The notes beneath the pieces are model-generated. The model was not told the origin of the DNA, ran no database searches, and saw nothing but the letters and a program-made list of their open reading frames with translations. From positions 1 to 11,733 of the forward strand of contig JAISNW010000204.1 of the NCBI GenBank assembly GCA_031276055.1: 11,733 nucleotides of DNA. The letters run 5' to 3'. Source of the stretch: Deferribacteraceae bacterium. GTDB lineage: Bacteria; Chrysiogenota; Deferribacteres; Deferribacterales; JAISNW01. The position numbers were made by a program, and so were the translations under genes. Positions 1-8,088 of the stretch are shown in pieces; position 1 is the first letter of the stretch, and the number at the start of each line of letters is the position of its first letter.

Positions 1-1
1 T

Positions 2-928
2 AACACTATAAGGGGCGGAGAGGGCAAAAGCTCTCCTGATCCTATTGCCGCCGTCAACGCATCCTACCTTGCCTCTGTTATGGATGAGTTTATAGTTCCT
101 ATCCGCATCGATGGGGTTGACGGAGCGGTAAAAGACGGCGATGCTCTCTTTTTTATGAATTTCCGAGCAGATAGGATGCGCGAAATCCTCTCTGCCTTCT
201 GTTTAGATGAGTTTAACGGTTTTGAGCGGGGGGTTAAACCTAATCTCAACCTCTTAACCCTCACAGAATATGACGAAATGCTGAAAGTCCCCGCCCTATT
301 CCCGCCGGAAGAGCTGCACAACATATTAGGAGAGGTGGTTAGCGGTAAAAGGCTAAAGCAGCTGCGCATCGCAGAAACAGAGAAATACGCCCATGTAACA
401 TATTTTTTTAACGGTGGACGTGAAGAACCGTTCCCTCTTGAAGAACGAATAATGATAGCCTCCCCGCGAGATGTCGCCACCTATGACTTGCGCCCAGAGA
501 TGAGCGTCCGAGAGGTGACGGACGCCTTTATAAAACGTTATGACGAGGGGGATCTCGCCCTTGCGGTCATGAACTTTGCCAATCCTGATATGGTGGGGCA
601 TACGGGGGTGGAGAGCGCCGCCATCGCTGCCTGTAAAGCGGTGGATGAGATGATCGGGAAGGTAAGGGAGTGCGCCGATAAATTTGATGCAGCTCTCTTT
701 GTTACAGCGGATCACGGCAATAGCGAGCAGATGTGGGATGACATCCACGATCAACCCCACACCGCCCATACCACAAACCCTGTGCGGCTCATTATGCACA
801 ACACAGAATACCGCTTTATCACTGAACACGGAAAACTTGCCGATATAGCCCCTACCATCTTAACTGTGTTAGGGATTGAAATTCCTGCAGAGATGACGGG
901 CAATCTTTTAATTGCAGATAAAGTTTGA
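2..928 (+). CDS. gpmI: 2,3-bisphosphoglycerate-independent phosphoglycerate mutase, 3' part (5' end outside window)
   Basis: Cytosolic glycolytic and gluconeogenic enzyme that interconverts 3- and 2-phosphoglycerate; the family uses two metal ions (usually Mn) and a phosphoserine. The frame is open from base 2, so the gene starts upstream of the window: 308 residues are seen of about 510 usual, and the N-terminal part with the catalytic Ser is missing. Family motifs seen are PDPIAAV near the left edge, NFRADR (nt 158-175), NFANPDMVGHTG (nt 572-607), the metal-binding TADHGNSEQM (DHG at nt 710-718), HTAHTTNPVRLI and a C-terminal LADIAPTIL. The reading frame is intact to the TGA at 926-928. It appears to be the most upstream visible gene of the plus-strand operon and abuts the comF-like gene, whose ATG lies 4 nt after this stop. 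The family assignment is firm. An internal ATG at nt 80 is not the real start, because homologous sequence continues upstream of it. Confidence 0.96.
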   Translation, partial: NTIRGGEGKSSPDPIAAVNASYLASVMDEFIVPIRIDGVDGAVKDGDALFFMNFRADRMREILSAFCLDEFNGFERGVKPNLNLLTLTEYDEMLKVPALFPPEELHNILGEVVSGKRLKQLRIAETEKYAHVTYFFNGGREEPFPLEERIMIASPRDVATYDLRPEMSVREVTDAFIKRYDEGDLALAVMNFANPDMVGHTGVESAAIAACKAVDEMIGKVRECADKFDAALFVTADHGNSEQMWDDIHDQPHTAHTTNPVRLIMHNTEYRFITEHGKLADIAPTILTVLGIEIPAEMTGNLLIADKV

Positions 929-932
929 ACCT

Positions 933-1592
933 ATGCTCTCCTCTGTTTTTCAAACTGTCTGCATCGGCTGCGGAGAGCTATGTGCATTTGACGACATCCT
1001 CTGTAAAAAGTGCACCTCGTCTATGAAAGTTATTAAAACCCGCTGTTCAAACTGCGGACACCCCCTCAATATAAGCGCCTCCTATTGCAGGCATTGTGCA
1101 GAAAGAGCAGTTGATCACTACTATGCAGACTACTCCTTTGAAGGTTTTGCACGTAAGATGATTATTAATATAAAATACGGCTGGCGTTTGCGGGGCGGCT
1201 CGCAGATAGGGCGGCTTTGCAGCTGTTTTGGGGTGGATTTCGGCAGATACGATGCAGCGTGCGTTGTTCCCTCCCACTTTTTAAGAAATTTTATGCGCTA
1301 TATCCACCCTGTAAGGCAGATGCAGAAAGTCCTCCAGAATAAGTTAAACTTTGAAAAACTCCTTAAACGCACCCGCTATACAGCTTACCAAGCAAAGCTC
1401 TCTAGGTCGGGGCGGTTGAAGAATATAAGAGGCGCTTTTGAAACTAGAGGCGGGGTGGAAGGGAAAAAGATATTACTAATTGATGATATTTTAACCACAG
1501 GGAGCACTCTTAGGGAGGCGGCGAAAACCCTTAAAAGATCAGGAGCGGATATGGTGGATGTTTACACCCTCTTTGCAAGGGTATATTCATGA
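933..1592 (+). CDS. comF: ComF/ComFC-family phosphoribosyltransferase-like protein
   Basis: Member of the ComF family: an N-terminal zinc finger and a C-terminal PRPP-type phosphoribosyltransferase fold. In competent bacteria ComFC is needed for DNA uptake; elsewhere the substrate is unknown. The protein is 219 residues from the ATG at 933. Four CxxC pairs are visible (C10/C13, C24/C27, C38/C41, C52/C55), and the PRPP loop is IDDILTTGST at residues 183-192. The family segment before this loop (QAKLSRSGRLKNIRGAF) is present. The usual RGFNQ motif after the VPVP-like strand is not recognisable; RYIHPVRQ stands in that place. A TTG at 912 in the same frame would add seven residues and overlap gpmI by 17 nt. 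I prefer 933 because family members begin just before the first CxxC, but neither start has a clear Shine-Dalgarno sequence. The stop overlaps the next start as ATGA. No other competence gene is in the window, so a DNA-uptake role is unproven. Confidence 0.85.
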   Translation: MLSSVFQTVCIGCGELCAFDDILCKKCTSSMKVIKTRCSNCGHPLNISASYCRHCAERAVDHYYADYSFEGFARKMIINIKYGWRLRGGSQIGRLCSCFGVDFGRYDAACVVPSHFLRNFMRYIHPVRQMQKVLQNKLNFEKLLKRTRYTAYQAKLSRSGRLKNIRGAFETRGGVEGKKILLIDDILTTGSTLREAAKTLKRSGADMVDVYTLFARVYS

Positions 1593-3790
1593 AGAGCTTC
1601 CTCTCCTCAATTGCTGAAACAACTAGAAGGTTAAACTTTGGAATCATTGTCCACAACCGCACTGACAGCACAACCTTTTCCATAAAAAAGGGGGAGGTGG
1701 CGCAAGCTGAACTTCCCAGCTCTATATCCAGCTATATCTCTGACAACAACTGCCACTGCGCCTATTTTAGACATAGTGAAAAGGCGGGCGAAAAGGTGGT
1801 GGTAATCTATTTTGTGCGCTTTATTCTAAAAAAACAGCACCTTGTAGTTATAATTCAAGACACAAAGCTGCGTTTGAGGGTGAATAAGTTCATAGCCGCC
1901 TTTATAAACTCCTCCTATGGCAACGCCAATACAAACCTTGCTGAAGAGCTCTTAGGAAACTTTGAGATTGAGCGTAAAGAGTATGAGCAGAAAGTTCAGA
2001 AGCTCAATGAAGACGCCCTCTTTGAGAAGGCGGTATGGCAGCAGGAGAGAGATGAGCTGAAAGGGATCATCGCAGAGTTGAAAGGCGATCTGGAAAATTA
2101 TAAACTTACCCGCCTCTGGGATAAGGCTTCAGAAGAAGAGCTTACAGCGGCAAGGGAAGCTGCCGCAAGGGCGGCGGAGGCGGAATCAAAGTATGATAAT
2201 CTAGTGCGTGAGATGTGGGTGATAAGAAACGATCTAGATGATGCAAGGCGCGAGAACCTTGCATTAAGCGGCGAACTCTCTGCACAGAAGGCTTATGGGC
2301 AAGCCTCTAGCGATGAAGAGAAGCTAAAAGCGGTTCAGGAAGGGATAGAGGCGTTAAAAAATGAAAACACCGCTCTTCGCAGGGAGCTTAAAGAGTATAC
2401 AGAGATTATAGCCAAAAAAGACTCCCTCCTTGAAGAGCATAGCAAAACCCAGAGCACACAAACCATAAACGAAGGGTATGACAGTGAGCGGGTGGATGAA
2501 CTTCTTAAAGATGTAGAGAGGGAGAGAGCCCGCTCTGCTGAATTTGAGAGGTTGAACGAAAAGCTCCGAGAGGATTTTAATAAACGCGGCGATCTTCTGG
2601 AAAAGGGAAATCTTGAGCTGTCAGAGCTGCAAAAAGAGCTGTTTCAGGCTAAAAGCGAAGTTAAAAAGCTCGCCGCGCTGAAAGAAGATTTAGAGAGCAG
2701 TTTAGAACAGGAGAGGCTGGATGCACAAACTCAAGCGGCAGGGTTTGAGCGGGAGCTTTCCCGCCTAAACGCCTATATATCCGACATTCAAGCTAAGAAC
2801 GCCGCCTTGATAGATGAGATAAGCTCCCTTCAAACCTTCCGTCAAGAGCTCTTAAAGATATTAGACGGGATAGCTCTGCCTATCTTCACCATAGATGAAA
2901 ATGATAAAGTTGTTTACGCCAACAACGCCGCCGCCGCCTTCAGCGGAGAGATGGTAGGTAGGATTTGCTATGAAACTCACAATAATACCGCCCGCTGTGA
3001 ATGGTGTTTAGCAGAGCAGGTGCGCCAAAATGAAGAGCCCGCGCAGGTGAAGCTCTCTTCTGATATCAACGGCGCCGCCCGCGCGCTTGAGATAACCTTC
3101 TTTCCTGTGATAGATATTGATGGAACGGTGGTTAAGATAGCCGAGATCATTACAGATAAATCAGAGTTTTCAGAGCTTAACACAGCCCTTGTGAAAACAA
3201 AGGATAGGCTTAAAGAGTTGAAAGAGCAGCGCAGCAGAGACCTGAATAAGATTTCAGAGTTGAACTCATCATTTCAAGAGATAAGCGAGGAGCATAAAAA
3301 GGTTTTAGGGCGAAGCAATAAGATGATAAAGGTTATAGAGCGCCTAGTTAGTGAAGACAAAGCTAAAGAGCTTATAAACGCCCGTTTGGAGCTTACAGAC
3401 CTGCGCAATAAACTCTCACGCACCAACGATATGATAAAAAACTATAAATATCAACTTGACGAACAGCTTATTAAATATTCAAACCTCAATAGACGCACCT
3501 TTTTGCAGATAGAGCGGCTTTTTAATACGGTAAAAGGCAAAGCCTCACTCAAAGGAGAGGAATCTGTTGCAGTGCTCTCGTTTCTATCAAGAGAGTTTGA
3601 AAGGGTGAGAAAACAGTTTGTGATTGAGCAGGCAAGCGGTTATTCAGATAGAGATATAGAGCCCCCTGCATTTGAATCTGTAGAAGAGCAGATGCTGAAG
3701 GTGAAATTTTCTGGTAAGCTGGGAGGTAAAGATATTGGAGCGAGTATAGAAGAAAAGGGGATCGGTGATAATAATATGGGTGATAAATGA
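1589..3790 (+). CDS. Coiled-coil protein with a Cys-rich PAS domain, function unknown
   Basis: I do not recognise this 733-residue protein as a named family. Residues 1 to about 124 look globular, with alternating beta-like stretches, and match nothing I know. About 125-420 is a very long Glu/Lys/Leu-rich coiled coil. About 420-523 is a PAS domain (PIFTIDENDKVVYANNAAA, ending in DIDGTVVKIAEIITD). It holds a cysteine triad, C460-x9-C470-x2-C473, which resembles the Cys-rich PAS insert common in anaerobic delta-type bacteria. About 524-635 is a second coiled coil, followed by a tail of roughly 100 residues that looks less structured. I see no kinase, GGDEF, EAL, HD or methyl-accepting output domain, signal peptide or membrane segment, so it is probably a cytosolic sensor or scaffold that acts through partners. 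The ATG at 1589 overlaps the comF stop and has AAGGG at 1577-1581, 7 nt upstream. The stop overlaps nadK by 4 nt. Composition matches its neighbours. Confidence 0.85.
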   Translation: MKSFLSSIAETTRRLNFGIIVHNRTDSTTFSIKKGEVAQAELPSSISSYISDNNCHCAYFRHSEKAGEKVVVIYFVRFILKKQHLVVIIQDTKLRLRVNKFIAAFINSSYGNANTNLAEELLGNFEIERKEYEQKVQKLNEDALFEKAVWQQERDELKGIIAELKGDLENYKLTRLWDKASEEELTAAREAAARAAEAESKYDNLVREMWVIRNDLDDARRENLALSGELSAQKAYGQASSDEEKLKAVQEGIEALKNENTALRRELKEYTEIIAKKDSLLEEHSKTQSTQTINEGYDSERVDELLKDVERERARSAEFERLNEKLREDFNKRGDLLEKGNLELSELQKELFQAKSEVKKLAALKEDLESSLEQERLDAQTQAAGFERELSRLNAYISDIQAKNAALIDEISSLQTFRQELLKILDGIALPIFTIDENDKVVYANNAAAAFSGEMVGRICYETHNNTARCEWCLAEQVRQNEEPAQVKLSSDINGAARALEITFFPVIDIDGTVVKIAEIITDKSEFSELNTALVKTKDRLKELKEQRSRDLNKISELNSSFQEISEEHKKVLGRSNKMIKVIERLVSEDKAKELINARLELTDLRNKLSRTNDMIKNYKYQLDEQLIKYSNLNRRTFLQIERLFNTVKGKASLKGEESVAVLSFLSREFERVRKQFVIEQASGYSDRDIEPPAFESVEEQMLKVKFSGKLGGKDIGASIEEKGIGDNNMGDK

Positions 3791-4659
3791 GTATAAAAAA
3801 TAGGATAAAAACCGTTTCTATTGTTGCAAATCCTGAAAATATCAATATGAAGTCGGTTTTATTGGAGCTTTTGGAAACTTTGAACAGATTTCATGTGGAC
3901 ATCCTCTTCGAAAAGCGGGCTGCGGAGGTTCTAGGGCACGGCTGGCACACTTCAGATGAAGACATACGCGAAAAATCTGATTTTATGATAGTTTTAGGGG
4001 GGGATGGAACAGTCCTCTCTGCGGCGCGTCTACTGGATTCTTCTGAAGTGCCGATATTAGGGGTTCATATGGGGAAACTCGGTTTTATTACAGAGATAAA
4101 CCCCAACGAGATGAAAGACGCCTTAAACGCCGTCATGGAACGGCGGATGCCCACACACCGCCGTATGCGGATTCAGTGTGAGATCATCCGAAACGGAGAA
4201 ACGGTTTTCAGAGCGCACGCCTTAAACGATATAACCATCAATAAAGGCGGGCTTGCTAGGATGGTGGAGTTTGACGTCTTTTCAGGGCATAACCGTGTAG
4301 GTTCTTACAGAGCAGACGGTTTTATCGTCGCAACCCCTACAGGCTCTACCAGTTATGCTCTTTCAGCGGGCGGAGCGATAGTTGATCCAAGTATGCAGTT
4401 GATCCTCTTATGCCCTATATGCGCCCACTCTATGACGAGCAGAGAGTTGGTGGCGCCCCACACAAACGTTATCAGGATTGAGCTTACCCAGCCTCGGCAA
4501 GATATTTACGTCTCGCAAGACGGGCAGGTGGGAAAAAACCTCCTCCTAGGCGACAGCCTCGTTATAAAGAGGGCGGATTTTGACACTATAATATATTATA
4601 AACCTGAGAGGAACTTTTACGACTACCTCCGCTCTAAATTCGGCTGGGAATCAAATTAG
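3787..4659 (+). CDS. nadK: NAD kinase
   Basis: ATP- or polyphosphate-dependent NAD kinase, which makes NADP from NAD in the cytosol. It is 290 residues, normal for the family. Visible motifs are the first strand KTVSIVAN, the phosphate-donor loop GGDGT (residues 71-75), LGVHMGKLGFITEI, the NAD-contacting ND pair (N147-D148 in NDITI), the glycine-rich TPTGSTSY (183-190), the segment LCPICAHSMTSRELV, and the common C-terminal FYDYLRSKFGW. The ATG at 3787 overlaps the preceding stop in an ATGA junction, with GGGTGA just upstream; translational coupling is likely. recN follows 3 nt after the stop, an order (nadK-recN) found in many bacteria. nadD, the NAD-forming adenylyltransferase, lies further down the same operon, so two NAD(P) steps are co-transcribed. 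Confidence 0.97.
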   Translation: MSIKNRIKTVSIVANPENINMKSVLLELLETLNRFHVDILFEKRAAEVLGHGWHTSDEDIREKSDFMIVLGGDGTVLSAARLLDSSEVPILGVHMGKLGFITEINPNEMKDALNAVMERRMPTHRRMRIQCEIIRNGETVFRAHALNDITINKGGLARMVEFDVFSGHNRVGSYRADGFIVATPTGSTSYALSAGGAIVDPSMQLILLCPICAHSMTSRELVAPHTNVIRIELTQPRQDIYVSQDGQVGKNLLLGDSLVIKRADFDTIIYYKPERNFYDYLRSKFGWESN

Positions 4660-4662
4660 AAG

Positions 4663-6312
4663 ATGTTGAGCTATCTATCAGTCAAAAATGTTTCGGTGAT
4701 ACAGAGCGCCGCATTTGAACTCAATAGCGGCTTAACTGTGATAACAGGCGAAACAGGTTCAGGGAAATCTGTTTTAGTCAACTCCCTTAAACTCCTTCTA
4801 GGAGATCGCTTTCAGAAGGGGATGCTGCGCACCGGTGCAGATAAATTAGTTATAGAAGGGGTTTTCAACGGGCTTGAGAGAATCCCCCCTGCTTTGAAAG
4901 AACCTTTTGAAATAGAGGATGAACTGCTTATCCGCAGGGAAGTAAACGAAGCAGGCAAGAACAGAATCTTTATCAACGGCGTTCTTGCCTCTACAGCTCA
5001 ACTTAGAGAGTTCGCACCGTATCTAGCAGATATTCATGCACAGCACGAGTATCAAACCCTCACAAACTCCGCCAACCACCTTGCGCTTTTGGATCTTTTC
5101 GTTCCAAAGGAGAGTTTGAATGCTTATGCAGCGTGCTATGAAAAGTTCACCTCTGTTAAGCGCGAGCGCGATAGAATAGCTAAAGAGCGCGACGAAGCCG
5201 AGAGATACCGCGACCTATTAGAAGCGCGTCTAAGAGAGATTCAAGACGCCGATATAGATATAAAAAGAGACAGTGGGCTTGAGGAGCGGGTAAATTACCT
5301 CTCACATCAAGAGAAGATTCGAGAGAACGTGAATCTAGCCGCAGAGAGCATCTCCACAGGCGATGCAAATGCTATAGAGCTTACAGCAAAGGGAGTAAGA
5401 GCGTTATCGCATATACTTGAGGTGAGCAGGGCGGCGTCTCAAACTGTAGAGCGCTTAAACATCGCTCTGGAAAATCTCAATGAGGCGGAACGTATACTAT
5501 CAACCATAGAAGAGGCGGAGTCCGCCTCTCAAGAAGAGCTTGATAAACTGATCCGCCGAAAATATCTCTTACAGGATATGAAAAAAAAATATGGCGGTTC
5601 TCTTGAAACGGTGCTTGCAAAGGGGGAGGAAACAGCCCTTGCCCTTCAGAAACTTGCAGACAGCAAAGATGAACTTACAGCCCTTGACAGCGCGGTATTA
5701 GAGGCGCAAACCGCCGCGAAAATAGCGGCGGATGCCCTTCTAGCAGAGCGGATCTCCGCCTCAGAGCGTTTAAGCGGGGAGCTTAAAAGGATTTTAGGGG
5801 AGTTGGAGCTTGCAGGGGCAGAGTTTAAGACGGTCTTTTCAAAACTTCCCGCCCTAAACGAACACGGCGGAGTCACTGGAGAGTTCTACATCTCTGTGAA
5901 TAAAGGGTTTGAGCCCGCCCCTCTAGCGCAGATCGCCTCTGGAGGCGAGGTAAGCAGGGTTATGCTGGCGCTCACAGAGATATTTGCTTCAGAGAATACC
6001 TGTGATACCCTTCTATTTGATGAGATAGACACAGGGATTAGCGGTTTTACCGCCAAAAAGGTGGCGGAAAAGTTAGCAAAGCTCTCTAAAACTAAGCAGG
6101 TGCTCTCCATAACACACCTGCCTATTGCAGCAGCTATGGGCGATGCGCATATATATATCTATAAAGTTGCAGACGCAGGCAGCACAAAAACTATCATCAC
6201 GCAGTTAAAGGGTGAAGAGAGGGTTGAAAAGTTAGCTGCTATGATATCAGGAACTGTCACAGAGACATCTTTAGAGCAGGCAAGAGAGCTCTTGAAGGGG
6301 AAGGGGTTTTGA
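4663..6312 (+). CDS. recN: DNA repair protein RecN (SMC-like ATPase)
   Basis: RecN is a cytosolic SMC-type ATPase that acts early in recombinational repair of double-strand breaks. The protein is 549 residues, close to the usual 550-560. Walker A is GETGSGKS at residues 29-36. The family segment with LADIHAQHEYQTL follows, then a coiled-coil middle region (about 160-385). The ABC signature is SGGE at 426-429, Walker B starts at D453 (LLFDEIDTGISG), and the switch histidine lies in LSITHLP. The N-terminus MLSYLSVKNVSVI is typical, supporting the ATG at 4663, although the RBS is poor and coupling to nadK (3-nt gap) is likely. A run of nine A residues at 5581-5589 encodes three Lys in the coiled coil and could be slippage-prone. 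The TGA at 6310-6312 overlaps the TTG start of the next gene. Confidence 0.97.
   Translation: MLSYLSVKNVSVIQSAAFELNSGLTVITGETGSGKSVLVNSLKLLLGDRFQKGMLRTGADKLVIEGVFNGLERIPPALKEPFEIEDELLIRREVNEAGKNRIFINGVLASTAQLREFAPYLADIHAQHEYQTLTNSANHLALLDLFVPKESLNAYAACYEKFTSVKRERDRIAKERDEAERYRDLLEARLREIQDADIDIKRDSGLEERVNYLSHQEKIRENVNLAAESISTGDANAIELTAKGVRALSHILEVSRAASQTVERLNIALENLNEAERILSTIEEAESASQEELDKLIRRKYLLQDMKKKYGGSLETVLAKGEETALALQKLADSKDELTALDSAVLEAQTAAKIAADALLAERISASERLSGELKRILGELELAGAEFKTVFSKLPALNEHGGVTGEFYISVNKGFEPAPLAQIASGGEVSRVMLALTEIFASENTCDTLLFDEIDTGISGFTAKKVAEKLAKLSKTKQVLSITHLPIAAAMGDAHIYIYKVADAGSTKTIITQLKGEERVEKLAAMISGTVTETSLEQARELLKGKGF
6294..6300 (+). promoter_or_regulatory. Shine-Dalgarno site supporting the TTG start of the DedA-family gene
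   Basis: GAAGGGG inside the end of recN ends 8 nt before the TTG at 6309, which is ideal spacing. The alternative ATG at 6324 has only a second G-rich stretch (6303-6306) at 17 nt, which is too far. The site therefore favours the TTG. Confidence 0.6.
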
Positions 6313-6941
6313 AAGAAACGTTAATGGGGTATTTCAGCGCGGCGGTCATCTTTCTGGTAAACACTGTGGGGGCGTTGGGCTACCCTGGTATAGTTTTGCT
6401 CATGGCGGTAGAGAGCTCTTTCATCCCATTTCCGAGCGAGGTTATAATACCGCCGGCGGGCTATCTTACAGTGCATGGGGAGATGAATATAGCGCTTGTT
6501 ATTGCTATGGGGGTTTTAGGCAGTCTGATAGGCGCCAGCATTAACTATTCTATAGCATTTTTCTTAGGGAGGAAATTTTTAATCAGGTATCAACGTTTTT
6601 TATTCCTTAATGAAAAACGGATAGATGCGATGGACAATTTTTTCCGTAAACATGGAGAGATAACTACTTTTGTGGGGCGGCTTATACCTGCTGTCCGTCA
6701 ACTGATCTCTCTTCCTGCGGGGCTTGCCCGCATGAACTTTGGCAAGTTTATTGCTTATACCTTCTTAGGCGCTCTTATATGGGTGGGCATCCTTGCCTAT
6801 ATAGGTCGTCTTGTGGGCAGCAATGCGGAGCTTGTAAAAGAGTATTCCCAGAAGGCGGGCTTAGCAATACTTCCTATAGCTGTGCTCCTTATTGCCGCTT
6901 ATATCCTAATAACTCGTTATGTGGAGAAAAAACTTGAATAG
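6309..6941 (+). CDS. DedA-family (SNARE-associated type) inner membrane protein
   Basis: Integral membrane protein of the DedA superfamily. Several members recycle lipid carriers (undecaprenyl phosphate or phosphatidylethanolamine flippase activity) or maintain the proton motive force and envelope integrity; the substrate cannot be told from this sequence. It is 210 residues with about four hydrophobic segments. Family motifs seen are ESSFIPFPSEVIIPPAGYL, the glycine-rich GSLIGASINYSIAFFLGR, and the signature FVGRLIPAVRQLISLPAGLARM with its conserved arginines. The start is TTG at 6309, overlapping the recN stop by 4 nt and supported by GAAGGGG at 6294-6300; ATG at 6324 would give 205 residues. 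The end overlaps the following peptidase gene by 23 nt. Pairing with a cell-wall hydrolase gene agrees with an envelope role. Family call is firm. Confidence 0.92.
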   Translation: MKETLMGYFSAAVIFLVNTVGALGYPGIVLLMAVESSFIPFPSEVIIPPAGYLTVHGEMNIALVIAMGVLGSLIGASINYSIAFFLGRKFLIRYQRFLFLNEKRIDAMDNFFRKHGEITTFVGRLIPAVRQLISLPAGLARMNFGKFIAYTFLGALIWVGILAYIGRLVGSNAELVKEYSQKAGLAILPIAVLLIAAYILITRYVEKKLE

Positions 6942-8085
6942 AATTTTGAACGGTGCATCTGCTATTGTTATCTTTATACTTCTCCTTACAGGCAGCGCCG
7001 ATGCCGAAAGGTATGTGGTTCAAAAAGGAGACACCCTCTCCTACCTCCTCCAAGACTATTTTACCTTTTCAGAGGTAAATCGGATCGCGCAAGAGAGAAA
7101 GACGAAGCACCCATCCGAGGGTCTAAAGGCGGGGATGCTTGCTGAAAAGGGCTCTGATAGTTTCGCCCTCCTTTTATCGCCTGATAAAGAGGTGAAGATA
7201 AGCCGCACCCCGCTAGGAGGGGCTGATGTAGCGCTTATCACCTACCCGACTGATACTCTAACCACCCTTATTCAAGGGGAAATTACCTCTAACCTCTTTA
7301 ACGCCGTTATAAAGGTTGGCGAGTCCGCAGAGCTTGCCCAATCTCTAGCGCAGATATTTGAATGGGAGATAGATTTTCTAAAAGATCTGCGCAGAGGAGA
7401 TTCCTTTAAGATTGTGGTTGAAAAACGTTTTGTGCGGGGGAAGTTCTTAGGCTATGGGAGGATTTTGGCGGCGGAGTTTGATGTTCATAAAGGGAGGCAT
7501 TATGCGTTCTGGTATAAAGCAGGTTCAAAATACGGCTACTTTAATGAGAGCGGAAATCCTTTAGAGAGAGGGTTCTTGAGAGTCCCCCTTCCGTACGGGA
7601 AGATAACTTCCCGTTTTACAGATTCTAGGCTTCACCCGATAACCCAGAAATATCAGCCGCATTACGGGGTTGATTACGCCGCCCCTATCGGTACGCCTGT
7701 AATGGCTGCAGCCTCTGGCGCTGTGGTTAAAAAAAGTTTTACCGAAAGAAACGGATATTATATTGAACTCCGCCATTCAAACGGCTACCACACCTTCTAC
7801 CTTCATCTGAACGGCTTTAACAACTCTATAAAAGAAGGCTCTTATGTTAAACAGGGGCAGGTGGTAGGGTATGTCGGAAAAACAGGGATGGCGACCGGCG
7901 CGCACCTAGACTACCGCATCAGATACAAAGATAAGTGGCTCAACCCGTTAAACTTTATAGCGGAATCGCCCGTCTTTGAACAGTTTGATAAAAAGGAGTT
8001 TGCTCTAACAGTGGATAGATATTCTAAAATGATGAACCTAGCTGCGCTGTTCGCTCTTAACACCCGCCCAACTATACTCCCGTAA
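6919..8085 (+). CDS. Secreted M23 metallopeptidase, MepM/Csd3-like peptidoglycan endopeptidase
   Basis: Probable periplasmic zinc endopeptidase that opens peptidoglycan crosslinks. It is 388 residues: a signal peptide (about 1-29, hydrophobic core 13-24, likely cleavage after A27-D28-A29), a LysM-like segment (RYVVQKGDTLSYLL, from 31), a Csd3/MepM-type middle domain (about 115-215, with FEWEIDFLKDLRRGDSF), and an M23 domain (about 243-345). Catalytic and metal residues seen are H248-x3-D252, H296 in FYLHLNGF, and H329-L-D331 where most members have HxH. The second His of that motif, normally a zinc ligand, is Asp here, which could still bind metal. Start choice is open: ATG 6919 has no Shine-Dalgarno sequence, while TTG 6934 has GGAG 7 nt upstream; both leave a working signal peptide. 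nadD begins 3 nt after the stop. Confidence 0.92.
   Translation: MWRKNLNRILNGASAIVIFILLLTGSADAERYVVQKGDTLSYLLQDYFTFSEVNRIAQERKTKHPSEGLKAGMLAEKGSDSFALLLSPDKEVKISRTPLGGADVALITYPTDTLTTLIQGEITSNLFNAVIKVGESAELAQSLAQIFEWEIDFLKDLRRGDSFKIVVEKRFVRGKFLGYGRILAAEFDVHKGRHYAFWYKAGSKYGYFNESGNPLERGFLRVPLPYGKITSRFTDSRLHPITQKYQPHYGVDYAAPIGTPVMAAASGAVVKKSFTERNGYYIELRHSNGYHTFYLHLNGFNNSIKEGSYVKQGQVVGYVGKTGMATGAHLDYRIRYKDKWLNPLNFIAESPVFEQFDKKEFALTVDRYSKMMNLAALFALNTRPTILP
6923..6926 (+). promoter_or_regulatory. Possible Shine-Dalgarno for an alternative TTG start of the M23 peptidase
   Basis: GGAG lies 7 nt before an in-frame TTG at 6934, whereas the ATG at 6919 has nothing similar before it. If the TTG is used, the protein begins five residues later and the overlap with the DedA gene shrinks to 8 nt. 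Confidence 0.35.
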
Positions 8086-8088
8086 TAT

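Noticed and set aside
353..829. Minus-strand open frame of 158 codons inside gpmI
   Set aside because: It is antisense to a gene with clear family motifs and shows no domain-like sequence; a shadow frame.
6148..6160. Alternating AT run near the end of recN
   Set aside because: It encodes the conserved C-terminal HIYIYK stretch of RecN, so it is codon composition rather than a repeat element.
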